Origin: DASXZH01 sp963829965
Lineage (GTDB): Bacteria; Armatimonadota; Fimbriimonadia; Fimbriimonadales; Fimbriimonadaceae
Assembly (NCBI GenBank): GCA_963829965.1
Contig: CAWHLK010000028.1
Span: 10,357-74,356 of the forward strand
Direction of reading: 5' to 3'
DNA: 64,000 nucleotides
Shown piece after piece: positions 7,744 to 16,244 of this stretch (positions are counted from its first letter, which is position 1; the number at the start of each line of letters is the position of its first letter). The notes beneath the pieces were generated by a model that had not been told where the DNA came from, searched no databases, and saw nothing but the letters and a program-made list of their open reading frames with translations. Made by a program: the position numbers and the translations under genes.

Positions 7744-8595
7744 CTACTCTGCGACTATCGAGAACGAATCCAGGGACTTGCGCCGACTGCGGGCTGCCAG
7801 TTCCCGCAACATCTCACCTTCGCTGTTCACGAATTCCAAGAGGCGCGGAGGCATCCCAAGCGATGCGACGGCAGGTAAGCTTTCAGATAGAACGGCCGCG
7901 GTTTCCCATCCGCCGTCCGCGAGTTCGGAAGAGTCCATTGAAGTTTCAGAGAGCACCGTCCAGCCGGCATCTCTCACGACTTGAACCAGCACAGAACGTG
8001 AAAAGGGGCTTCTCACGTTCGAGCTGCTTTCCGGCCGGAAAGCCTCCACCTGGCCCTGAATCAAAATGGCGAGCAAGTGCGCCATCTGTTCGGGTGACCG
8101 GGGCTCTAGATCCCATTCCGAAATGCATAGCCTCCGGCCCCACCGACGCGCCCTAAGCAGAGTCTCGCGAAGCAGAGACAAACTGCAGAAATACCACGAG
8201 CAGTGGGCTAAAACAACAAAATCAAAAGTGTTTTCTGCGAACGAAAGACCGAGGGGATCACAACTTAAGCGGAACTCGATGCGCTGTCCCAGCGGGCCGT
8301 TCTTAAGGTGTTTCGTGGAATCTCCCAAGTTAATTGGCGATCCATAATCGGGCTCCGCCGGATCCACTGCGGTCACATGGCCGTCTGCGTGTACCGCATG
8401 AGCCAGCACCGCAGTCGTGTCGCCTTGGCCGCAGCCGATTTCGAGAACCTTGGCGCCTGCCGAAATTCCCCAGCTCTCGGCCAGTTTTATGCGAAACCTG
8501 GTTTGAACGATTTGCTCGATCGGGTTTGCTTGGCTGGCGGCCATGAGGCCGGCAATTTCTTCGGCGAGATTCACGCTAAGAGTATGCAGCGGCAC
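7744..8595 (-). CDS. Class I SAM-dependent methyltransferase
   Basis: The protein is 283 residues, starting at GTG. The SAM-binding motif I is KVLEIGCGQGDTT at about residues 48-60. An acidic end of beta2 (VTAVDPAEPDYGSP) and the post-I/II region FDFVVLAHCSWYF follow. The body suits small-molecule methylation but gives no substrate. It lies upstream of folE2 in the same direction and is divergent from the pilin-like gene at 8748. No cofactor-synthesis partner makes the role clear. Confidence 0.8.
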   Translation of the reverse strand: MPLHTLSVNLAEEIAGLMAASQANPIEQIVQTRFRIKLAESWGISAGAKVLEIGCGQGDTTAVLAHAVHADGHVTAVDPAEPDYGSPINLGDSTKHLKNGPLGQRIEFRLSCDPLGLSFAENTFDFVVLAHCSWYFCSLSLLRETLLRARRWGRRLCISEWDLEPRSPEQMAHLLAILIQGQVEAFRPESSSNVRSPFSRSVLVQVVRDAGWTVLSETSMDSSELADGGWETAAVLSESLPAVASLGMPPRLLEFVNSEGEMLRELAARSRRKSLDSFSIVAE

Positions 8596-8747
8596 TACCC
8601 GGTGATTATTGGGTAGTTGAGCGAAGTGGGTGCGAACGGTTCCTCAGGAAGCCGATAAGTTGAATGCGATACTCTTTTGAAGGTGCCAGCAAATAAGGTT
8701 GCCGGCATGGGTCAATAGTTTTAATCGCGCCAACTGGGAGCAGCAGA

Positions 8748-9845
8748 TTGGTGCGCAATGGGGAGCGAACGCATAGGCTGAGAACGCGCCGTGGCAGCGC
8801 CATGATCATGGTGATGCTCATGGTGCTGGCAACCGCAGCCGTTGTAGTTACCGCTGCAGCGTTCGGTAACAGCTCTTTGCTTCAAGAAACCCGTTACCAA
8901 GACCTAAAGACCGCACAAGCCACTTGGGATGCCTTTGTCTCAGAAATGGACGCCCAGGAAGCGGCAGGCACATTGAGCCTTCCCTCCAACCAGGGATTTA
9001 AGCTAAACAGCACGTACGGCGTAATCTCTGTCACTGACAATTCCGCGAACCTGGCCAACAGCATCCTGATCACCGGCACGCTGACCACGCCTGACGGCCG
9101 AACCTATCCGGAGTCCAGCATTATCTCCAAAGTGCCCAATAACACGCCTTTTGACTACGCGATCTTTGTGAACGGCTCCTTTAGCAACGGCGCCTATACG
9201 ATCAATACCGGTTCGAGCGGCTCAAACGGCGACATCTTTTCCAACGGGGCCATTGCTCTCAGCGGGTCTGGGAGCGCTTCCAGTAACGTTATCAACGGAA
9301 ACATCTCGGCTGCGGGTGCGATCTCAACCAACAACATCACGGAAACCGGGACTACCGCGTCGGGCGCGACGTCCATAACATTTCCTTCTGTTACGTCCGC
9401 TGAGTATTCGGCGGTGGAGACTACAACCACCTCGAACAACAACATCACTGGCGTTACGTTTTCGAACCCTTCATTGGAGACTCCCTATCCGGTTCTCTAC
9501 TGCAGCAACGGTGGCGTCACGATTAGCGGCACGGTATCCGGCATAGGGACGGTTTATTTTAATGGAAGCGTGAGCGTCAACGGAAATATGAGCTACGCGA
9601 ACTCCAGCTCCTGCGCGGTGTTTATCGTAAACGGGAGCTTAACCACGAACGGCTCAACCCTCGTTGGTTACTGGTTCGTGACGGGCTCTTATAACGATAA
9701 CGGCTCCGGGCTTAGCCTTGCGCGAGGGGGAATGGCGGTGGGCAGCTACTCAGCTTCGTCGAGCACGAACGTGACCCTCGACCCCACTGTCAAGAACTCA
9801 CCGACCACCGGCAACATGCTGCATCTGCCGGGCTATACGTGGTGA
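8748..9845 (+). CDS. PilX-like type IV pilus-associated protein
   Basis: The protein is 365 residues. The start is TTG at 8748 or GTG at 8751, and GGGAG at 8736-8740 supports either. After a basic stretch (RTRRGSAM), a single hydrophobic helix at about residues 18-40 (IMVMLMVLATAAVVVTAAAF) matches the N-terminus of PilX/prepilin-like minor components. The canonical glycine-phenylalanine prepilin cleavage site is replaced by GSAM. The rest is low-complexity Ser/Thr/Asn/Gly-rich repeats of beta character (ISGTVSGIGTVYFNGSVSVN), as in secreted adhesins. With pilC downstream it probably belongs to a type IV pilus or related secretion machine. Confidence 0.6.
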   Translation: MVRNGERTHRLRTRRGSAMIMVMLMVLATAAVVVTAAAFGNSSLLQETRYQDLKTAQATWDAFVSEMDAQEAAGTLSLPSNQGFKLNSTYGVISVTDNSANLANSILITGTLTTPDGRTYPESSIISKVPNNTPFDYAIFVNGSFSNGAYTINTGSSGSNGDIFSNGAIALSGSGSASSNVINGNISAAGAISTNNITETGTTASGATSITFPSVTSAEYSAVETTTTSNNNITGVTFSNPSLETPYPVLYCSNGGVTISGTVSGIGTVYFNGSVSVNGNMSYANSSSCAVFIVNGSLTTNGSTLVGYWFVTGSYNDNGSGLSLARGGMAVGSYSASSSTNVTLDPTVKNSPTTGNMLHLPGYTW

Positions 9846-9849
9846 TTAA

Positions 9850-9884
9850 GTGACGCGAAACGCGTGACGCGTGACCCGTCCCGA
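9850..9884. repeat. Heptanucleotide repeat, GTGACGC type
   Basis: Five consecutive 7-nt units (GTGACGC, GAAACGC, GTGACGC, GTGACCC, GTCCCGA) begin a few bases after the stop codon at 9845. They belong to the same family as 133-162. Confidence 0.6.
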
Positions 9885-9957
9885 GCGCCTTCTGCTTTAA
9901 GGTGTCTACTAGGAAGTCCCCAACCTGAAAATTACATCAGCTTAACCACGCAAAAAT

Positions 9958-10049
9958 CCGTCGAAAGCCCGTTGGGTTCGGATGAAGCGTTGCCGATTAT
10001 GTAACTTGGACCTGAAATTCAGAACGCAAATAAGCCGAGCTACTCGGAG
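9958..10049 (+). promoter_or_regulatory. Structured leader of pilC
   Basis: ATCCG and CGGAT enclose an inner AGCCC-gtt-GGGTT stem at about 9958-9994, preceded by ACGCAAA. A second perfect hairpin CCGAG-cta-CTCGG directly abuts the ribosome site GGAGG at 10045-10049. This may be a translational control element. I could not match it to a named riboswitch. Confidence 0.3.
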
Positions 10050-10058
10050 GAATACTGC

Positions 10059-11267
10059 ATGCCGATTTTTGCATACACCGCCATCGACCCGAACGGAAGA
10101 ACCGTAAACGCCACTATGGAGGCTGATACCGAGCAGCTCGTACTGGCGAAGCTTCGCGACCAGTCGATGCACTGCACGGATATCCGTGCAGTTAACAAGA
10201 AGGCCGGTCTTAAGACCAGCTTTGGGAAGAAGAAAGTCAAACCGAAGGCGATCGTGGTTTTTTCGCGACAATTCGCGACGATGATCGACGCCGGAATTCC
10301 CATTCTTCGCTGCTTGGACATTCTCACGAACCAAACTAAAGATCCGGCGCTTAGACCGGCTCTCGAGCAGATCACCAACGACGTTAAAGGCGGTCTCACC
10401 CTTAACGAAGCGCTCGCCAAGCACCCAGACATTTTTAGCAAGCTCTATGTAAACATGATCCGCGCGGCCGAAGTGGGCGGCATTCTGGATCAGATACTCG
10501 ACCGCCTTGCATGCTTCCTCGAATATGAATCCGAGGTTCGGTCGAAGATCAAAGGCGCGATGATGTATCCGATCCTCGTGCTTATCTTCTCGATGATCAT
10601 GCTGTTCGCGATCTTCACCTTCGTTTTGCCGAAGTTCAAAGAGATCTTTGCGGGCATGAACATCAAACTGCCGGTGGTAACCAAAACGTTGTTTGCGATC
10701 GGCGACTTCTGCCAGTCAAGCTGGTGGATGATCCTGATAGCGATTGCGGTCGGATTCGTTGCATTCAAGCAATGGGTCAAGACGCCAAAAGGCCGCTATC
10801 AAGTGGACTATTTAAAGCTCAAGTTCCCGATCGCCGGCGAGATCACGCTCAAGATGAGCATTGCTCGCTTTACGCGAACATTTGGAACCCTAATCAACAG
10901 TGGCGTACCGATGATGCGAAGCCTCGAAATCGTAGGCGAGACCTTGAACAACAAGGTGCTTGCCGACGCCATTGACAACACGCGAAACAGCATTCGTGAG
11001 GGACAAAGACTCTCGGAGCCTCTCGCAAAGTCGGGATTGTTCCCGAACATGGTGACCTGCATGATCGACGTCGGCGAGGAATCTGGCCGGCTTTCGGACA
11101 TGCTCGTAAAAGTCGGCGACTTTTACGACCAGGAAGTGGATGCGACCGTTAAGGGTCTCACATCGATGATTGAGCCAATCCTCATCATCTTTATGGGATG
11201 CGTTGTTGGCTTCATTGCCATTTCGGTCATGGTCCCCATGTTCAAACTCGTTTCAAGTATTCACTAA
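10059..11267 (+). CDS. pilC: Type IV pilus / type II secretion platform protein PilC (GspF family)
   Basis: The protein is 402 residues, full length for the family. It has two tandem GspF domains. The first contains FSRQFATMIDAGIPILRCL near residues 69-87 and is followed by a helix YPILVLIFSMIMLFAIFTFV at about 170-190. The second contains IARFTRTFGTLINSGVPMMR and ends with the helix PILIIFMGCVVGFIAISVMV. A further pair of helices lies at about 220-240. PilC is the inner-membrane platform on which the extension and retraction ATPases act. No PilB, PilT, PilM-Q or pilin genes are adjacent, so the machine is scattered. GGAGG lies nine bases upstream of the ATG. Confidence 0.93.
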   Translation: MPIFAYTAIDPNGRTVNATMEADTEQLVLAKLRDQSMHCTDIRAVNKKAGLKTSFGKKKVKPKAIVVFSRQFATMIDAGIPILRCLDILTNQTKDPALRPALEQITNDVKGGLTLNEALAKHPDIFSKLYVNMIRAAEVGGILDQILDRLACFLEYESEVRSKIKGAMMYPILVLIFSMIMLFAIFTFVLPKFKEIFAGMNIKLPVVTKTLFAIGDFCQSSWWMILIAIAVGFVAFKQWVKTPKGRYQVDYLKLKFPIAGEITLKMSIARFTRTFGTLINSGVPMMRSLEIVGETLNNKVLADAIDNTRNSIREGQRLSEPLAKSGLFPNMVTCMIDVGEESGRLSDMLVKVGDFYDQEVDATVKGLTSMIEPILIIFMGCVVGFIAISVMVPMFKLVSSIH

Positions 11268-11304
11268 AAATGTGCCGCCGGCGAGCGGCGCTATAGGGGA
11301 GATA

Positions 11305-11365
11305 CGGGAGAGTAGGGTCGGGTTGGCCCAGCTCTCCCGACAAAAGCCGGTAAAGGATTACCGGC
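11305..11365 (+). promoter_or_regulatory. Two perfect hairpins in the leader of the sigma-factor gene
   Basis: CGGGAGAG (11305-11312) pairs with CTCTCCCG (11332-11339), with extra GGGT/GCCC pairing inside the loop. GCCGGTA (11346-11352) pairs with TACCGGC (11359-11365) over a 6-nt loop. No U-tract follows. They lie between the pilC stop and the ribosome site GGAG at 11381-11384, so they could be a processing site or translational regulator. Confidence 0.45.
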
Positions 11366-11390
11366 AAGGGCAAGGTCAACGGAGTGATTA

Positions 11391-12660
11391 ATGTCGGAAT
11401 CAAATGAGTGGTATCAGGACCCGGAGTCTCTCGTGCTTCGGTACCTGGAGAATCCGCGAGAGGATCTGAAGGACCTCATCATCATGCAATATGCGCCCAT
11501 GGTGGAGCGTATTGCGAGAAGATTTGCCGGTCTTGAGCCGATCGAAGATCTCGTTCAGGTTGGGTTTGTGGGCCTTCTGAATGCGCTCACCAAGTTCGAT
11601 CGGGACGCTGGCGTTCGGTTCAACACCTATTCCACCTACCTGGTGGCAGGCGAAATCAAACACTATCTGCGCGACCGCACGCAAACAATTTCGGCACCCT
11701 GCGTGGCTGCAGGAGCTGCGTCACCGCGTGATCCGGGCACAGAACGTTCTACAACAGGAGCTGGCCCGTGTTCCAACCGAACGGGAAATTGCCGAAAGCC
11801 TCGGATTGAGCGAATCCGCGGTCCGCGAGGTCTATCAGACCCAGGAGATGATCAAAGTCGCGTCTTTGGACTCCGCCGGCCAGAACGAGGACGACGGTGA
11901 TACAGAAGTCGAAAAGCTCGATGCCGCCGCGTTCTGTCCCGAGCAGGTGAGCATGGAAGACCGTCTGGTCCTTGAGCATGCCATGCGGCAACTCCGCGAC
12001 CTCGAGCGAGAAGTCCTCGTGCTCTTTCACTTCGAGAGCATGAACCAGACCGAGATCGCCGGAAAGCTCAACATCTCGTGCAACTACGTTTCACACATTC
12101 TCCGGCAGTCCTTGGCGAAGCTGCGCAAGATCCTTGTCAGCGAGGGCGAGAAGGATCGAGTGCTCCGCCGTCAAGCGGCTGAAATCGACTACGACGTGAT
12201 CGAGCCCATCACCGGCGCGTATACCGAGGCCTTTTTCAAGACTCGGCTTGAGGAAGAAGTCCACCGAGCGTCATCGCAGGATGGCGAGCTTGGCGTCGTG
12301 CTGATCAACTTCCAAGGGCTGGACACGCTGCAGACTTTTTACGGCGCGCGCAGCGTTTCGGACTTTATGTCCGACGCGGCCGAGTTCTGCCGCAAGAATT
12401 TGCGAAGGTTGGACCTGGTTTGCAAAATCGGCGACAACGGCTTTGGCATCATTTTGCCCTCAACCGGTCAGACCGTAGTTCCTGGACGCGAGCGGCTGAT
12501 CGAGAAGGTCCAAGGCTGGATGTCCGCCCGACAATCGGCGAACAGTCCGGTCCGCGTTGAAATCGGATTCGCGGATTTTCCTGTCAACGGGAAAACAACC
12601 AAGAAGCTGATCGAGAACGCAAAGCCAATGCCGCTGGAATCCAAGGCGAAAGCCGCATAG
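11391..12660 (+). CDS. Sigma-70 factor (SigB/SigF/FliA type) fused to a degenerate GGDEF domain; one frameshift
   Basis: The gene is read as one locus with a single extra base in the TTT at 11689-11691. Removing it joins YLRDRTQTI to RHPAWLQELRHRV, an uninterrupted sigma region. The corrected product is about 422 residues. Region 2 spans about 25-95 (EDLVQVGFVGLLNALTKFD, FNTYSTYLVAGEIKHYLRD). Region 3 includes VPTEREIAESLGLSE. Region 4 has the helix-turn-helix MNQTEIAGKLNISCNYVSHI. From about residue 267 a second domain follows GGDEF logic: DYDVIEPITGAYTEAFF, RRLDLVCKIGDNGFGIILP, then RVEIGFADFP. The signature GGDEF is replaced by GDNGF, so cyclase activity is unlikely. The ATG has GGAG upstream. 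Neighbouring pilC suggests control of surface functions. Confidence 0.75.
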
Positions 12661-12739
12661 CGGGCAGAGCCGCCAGTGCTGATTGTAAGTTAAGCCAGAC
12701 GTCAAACGCCGTATTCGCGAGAACTTAACAATCCTGCGT

Positions 12740-12767
12740 TTGGAACCGCGCGAGTCGCTGTTACAAT
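12740..12767 (+). promoter_or_regulatory. Sigma-70-type promoter of the SARP-like gene
   Basis: TTGGAA at 12740-12745 and TACAAT at 12762-12767 are separated by 16 bases. Only six bases separate the -10 from the ATG at 12774, so the mRNA should be leaderless. No ribosome site exists. Confidence 0.55.
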
Positions 12768-12773
12768 GTTTAG

Positions 12774-14067
12774 ATGCTATCCAACCAGCGGCCCTGGGTG
12801 ATCAGGCAAGATCGCGGTCTTCAAATCTTCAACGGTGAAGGCAAGCGGGTTGAATTCGCCTACAAAAAGGTAGAGGAATTGCCGTTCGCGCTGGCAACTG
12901 CAAATAACAAGAGCCTAAATCGCGAAGCTCTTGCCGTAAGACTTTGGCCCGAGGCTTGCCTCGATACGGCAAAGCAAAACTTGCGTCAATGCCTATACCA
13001 GCTCCGCAAGGCGGTTGGAGAAGAAGCGGTTCAGTCATCGAGGACAGAATGCTCGCTTACATCGGGTTTTCCCGTGCTCGTCGATCCGAGCGCCATACTG
13101 CCAAACCCCGTCCCGGATTCGAGCAAGGCGCAAACGGGGCCAATTGCCCGCGTTTTGCGTGGCGCTTCGGTGGCTGGCGGAGGACAACCCTCTCCAGATG
13201 TTTGAAATGATGCGGGTGAGTACGGACCTCGTTTCCGGCTTGTATCCCGATGAACTGGCGCCAATCCTCTCAGTTGCGATCTCAAAGCTCCCTGTCAACC
13301 ACCGGCTTGTTGGATGGTCGCACGTTCTTAGGGGGTTTGCGGGGCCCAATGCCCGTTTGGCAGAATATCAGGCTCATGCACTGCAGCGAGGGATCGAAAC
13401 CAACGACCACTCCCTGATTTCCTTCTCCTCACTTTGCCTCGGCGGTAATCTCGAGGTTCATGGGCGGATTCGAGAGGCTCTGTCTCTAGCAGACAAATCC
13501 CTATCCCTTCTGGGCCCGCGTCCCGCTCCCCAGGACTTGAAACGAATTGAGAGCTTTCGGGGCAGCACGCTTATTCGGTTGGGCAGATGGCGCGAAGGGC
13601 TCGATTTGCTCGAGTCCCTCACCCGTCACCCCAATCTGTCGTCGCTTGAAATGGCCTACGACGAGGCGGCGCGGGCGTTCTACTTGGCATCGCTCGGAAG
13701 GTGTGAGGAAGCGTCCAAGGTGCTCGAATTTCCGCTTAAAATTGCCAAATCCACGAACCACTTTTATTTGCGTCTGATGTCCGGACTCGCCTTGGGGCAG
13801 ATCGGCGCGTTCCGCGACCCCGGCAACGCCATCACTTTGCTGGATAACCTGGAAAAGGAATCCGCCGGCCGAATGTTTGCGTTGTACGACGTTCAGCTGC
13901 TGGAGACCCTCGCTGAAGCCCACCGGCTGGCGGGGAATTTACCGGAATCGGCGGAGACGTTCAACCGGTCTCGTTCGATCCGCGTCAGGAAGGGGTACGA
14001 GATGACGGCTTGGGACCATACTCGGATCAAGAGGCTCCGGCTCGGCCAGGCGGCGATGGTTTCGTAG
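12774..14067 (+). CDS. SARP-like winged-helix regulator with TPR-type repeats; one frameshift
   Basis: Two overlapping frames join if one G is removed from GGGG at 13136-13139, giving TGQLPAFCVALRWLAEDNPL. The product is about 430 residues. Residues 10-95 resemble the DNA-binding domain found before BTAD modules in SARP/AfsR regulators: LNREALAVRLWPEACLDTAK, then NLRQCLYQLRKAVG. The rest is helical with TPR-like units (EALSLADKSLSLLG, GSTLIRLGRWREGLDLLES, EAHRLAGNLPESAETFNRSR). It has no ATPase domain. It probably senses a protein partner through the repeats and activates transcription. Its target is unknown, and it starts 113 bases after the sigma-factor gene. Confidence 0.65.
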
Positions 14068-14193
14068 GTTGGCTGGCCGATCAGGCCTCCCTATGCTCGC
14101 CACCGTCAAATTTTCGGAAGAATCTTCGAATTGCGCGAATCTGCGCGATCATCTCCGAATCAGCCGGCCGATGCCGGATGGTGGAGATTCGAC

Positions 14194-16023
14194 ATGCCTA
14201 ATGCATACCTGTATTTGAAACTATTTACCAAGTGTGGACTCCTTGAACCACATCGGCCTCAGACCCAAACCGGCCGAATCACTGGAAATACCTCGAAGTT
14301 GGGACTTCTCGCTCTGGCCGCCTTGGGTCTGACAGCAGTGTCGAGCGCGCAACTTGCCGATTCGCCTTGGCCTAAGTTCCATGCAAACCTACAGAACACC
14401 GGCCAGAGTCGGGCGCGCGCTACCACGCCTAACCTCAAGTGGGGAGCCATGCCCGCCATCGACTATGAAAATGTGATTTGCCCGGGCTCGCCCGCCATTG
14501 GGGAAGATGGCACCGTTTACGTTGGGGCTTATTGGGATGGCAATCTTTACGCCTTCGACCCCACAACCGGCGCCACAAAATGGACATTCCAAACTGGCGG
14601 CGCTATTGAGTGCTCGCCGGTCGTTGATTCCGCAGGCACGATCTATATCGGTGCGGACAACGGCACTTTCTACGCCCTGTACCCAAACGGCACCCTTAAG
14701 TGGGCTCTTCCTTCTTTGCCCTACTACACCCTCAGTTCGCCCACGATCGGCCCCGACGGAACGATTTACATGCTGCTCGGGACTCCAGACAACTTCGGTC
14801 CTACCAATGTGGAAGCTCTCAACCCTGCGGATGGCTCCCTAGAGTGGGAATATTCGAGCTCTTACTCGTATACGAACGGCTCAACGCCGGCATTCTCTAA
14901 TGGAAACCTTTATATTTCGGGGTTCAACTACGTGTTCGCCCTTAGTTCTACCGGCACTTTCGAGTGGGCAACCTCAGTGCTTTCCGGGCAAGAAGCGGGA
15001 ATCCTGAGTTCGCCCGCGGTGTCGCCAGACGGGAGCATCATGGTTGGAAGCGGAGATGGCAAAGTCTATGCTTTAAACCCGGCCGATGGCTCTATGAAAT
15101 GGTCGTTCACAACCGGCGGCGAAGTCGATTCCTCGCCGGCTATCGGCCCCGACGGAACCGTATACGTCGGATCGACCGACGACAACGTCTATGCGATCAG
15201 CTCGAACGGACTCGAGAAGTGGGCGTTTACAACCGGGGACTGGGTGCTCAGTTCGCCAGCGATCGGCGCGGACGGAACGATTTACGTAGGCTCGAACGAC
15301 GGCAACCTTTACGCGATCAACGGAACTTCTGGCGAGTCCATCTGGGTCTACGGCGCCGGCTTTGATGGGGACGTTGCCTCTTCGCCTGCGATCGGCTCTG
15401 ACGGCTCGCTCTATGTTGGCGTTGGCTGGGGCTACTACAGCGGAAGCGAGCAGAGCTTTGCTCCCTACGGCTTCATTGCCCTTTCTCCTATCTCACCCAT
15501 TGCGAACGAACTCACGCTCAGTGGACGGCTGGTGGGTGACACCCATTTCACGCTTGGCGTATCCGGCTCGAACTTTGAGCCTGGCGCGGTCGTGACCTGG
15601 AACGGGACGCCGCTGAAAATGCTGTCGAACTCGACCACCCTGCTCACCGCCTATGTCCCGGCCAGCGACATCACTTCGCCGGGTACCGTGCAGATTGGGG
15701 TCACCAACTCGGACGGGGGCGTATCCGCCAAGCTGCCGTTCGAAATATTCCCTGGTCCGCCGAGTCTTTCCCAAGTCGGTCCGACGACCGTCACCCATGG
15801 CGGCACCGGATTCACGCTGACCGTGTTGGGGACAGGCTTCCTGCCAACTTCAACTGTCAAGTGGAGCGACAAAAGCCTACCGACAACCTACGTCTCTCCC
15901 ACAGAGTTGCAGGCGACGGTTTCGGCGAGTTGGTATCGGATCGCGAAGACCGTGCCCATCACAGTCGTCAATCCGAAACCGGGCGGCGGAAGCTCAAACA
16001 GCGAGAACTTGACGGTTCATTAG
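14194..16023 (+). CDS. Secreted PQQ-like beta-propeller protein with TIG/IPT domains
   Basis: The protein is about 609 residues from the ATG at 14194, which has GGAG seven bases upstream. An earlier in-frame start at 14131 lacks one. A hydrophobic signal (LGLLALAALGLTAVSSAQ) ends near residue 54, so the signal is preceded by an unusually long basic leader. At least six propeller blades repeat the pattern SSPAIGPDGTVYVGS.DGNLYA. Two immunoglobulin-like TIG/IPT domains follow (FTLGVSGSNFEPGAVVTWNG and FTLTVLGTGFLPTSTVKW). Propellers of this outer-wall type often have a structural or binding role rather than a PQQ enzyme function. No quinoprotein calcium-site motif was recognised. Confidence 0.8.
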   Translation: MPNAYLYLKLFTKCGLLEPHRPQTQTGRITGNTSKLGLLALAALGLTAVSSAQLADSPWPKFHANLQNTGQSRARATTPNLKWGAMPAIDYENVICPGSPAIGEDGTVYVGAYWDGNLYAFDPTTGATKWTFQTGGAIECSPVVDSAGTIYIGADNGTFYALYPNGTLKWALPSLPYYTLSSPTIGPDGTIYMLLGTPDNFGPTNVEALNPADGSLEWEYSSSYSYTNGSTPAFSNGNLYISGFNYVFALSSTGTFEWATSVLSGQEAGILSSPAVSPDGSIMVGSGDGKVYALNPADGSMKWSFTTGGEVDSSPAIGPDGTVYVGSTDDNVYAISSNGLEKWAFTTGDWVLSSPAIGADGTIYVGSNDGNLYAINGTSGESIWVYGAGFDGDVASSPAIGSDGSLYVGVGWGYYSGSEQSFAPYGFIALSPISPIANELTLSGRLVGDTHFTLGVSGSNFEPGAVVTWNGTPLKMLSNSTTLLTAYVPASDITSPGTVQIGVTNSDGGVSAKLPFEIFPGPPSLSQVGPTTVTHGGTGFTLTVLGTGFLPTSTVKWSDKSLPTTYVSPTELQATVSASWYRIAKTVPITVVNPKPGGGSSNSENLTVH

Positions 16024-16036
16024 ATTGGTCCACGCG

Positions 16037-16111
16037 TTGAGTGTCGGTTATTGAGTCCAGATTAGGTTCGGAATGGCCTATTTCGGACCGGCTCAATACC
16101 CGACGCCCAAC
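16037..16111. repeat. Heptanucleotide inverted repeat, TTGAGTG type
   Basis: The left arm holds three heptads (TTGAGTG, TCGGTTA, TTGAGTC) at 16037-16057. The right arm is the imperfect complement (GCTCAAT, ACCCGAC, GCCCAAC) at 16091-16111. Together they form a long imperfect stem just after the stop codon at 16023. Confidence 0.6.
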
Positions 16112-16244
16112 GGCCAAAAACTGCTCTTCATAGGCCAGTAACCAACCTCGCATTCAGATAAACAGTCACTTGTCATCCATTCTCAACATCCCGTTGCATG
16201 AAGTATCTGCCACCTGTCCATAATACTGGGGTGGTGTTTTTCTT
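16112..16244. other. Spacer before the ferritin-like gene
   Basis: A CATAATACT sequence near 16218-16226 could be a -10 region, giving a short leader before the ATG at 16245. Nothing else was recognised. Confidence 0.3.
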
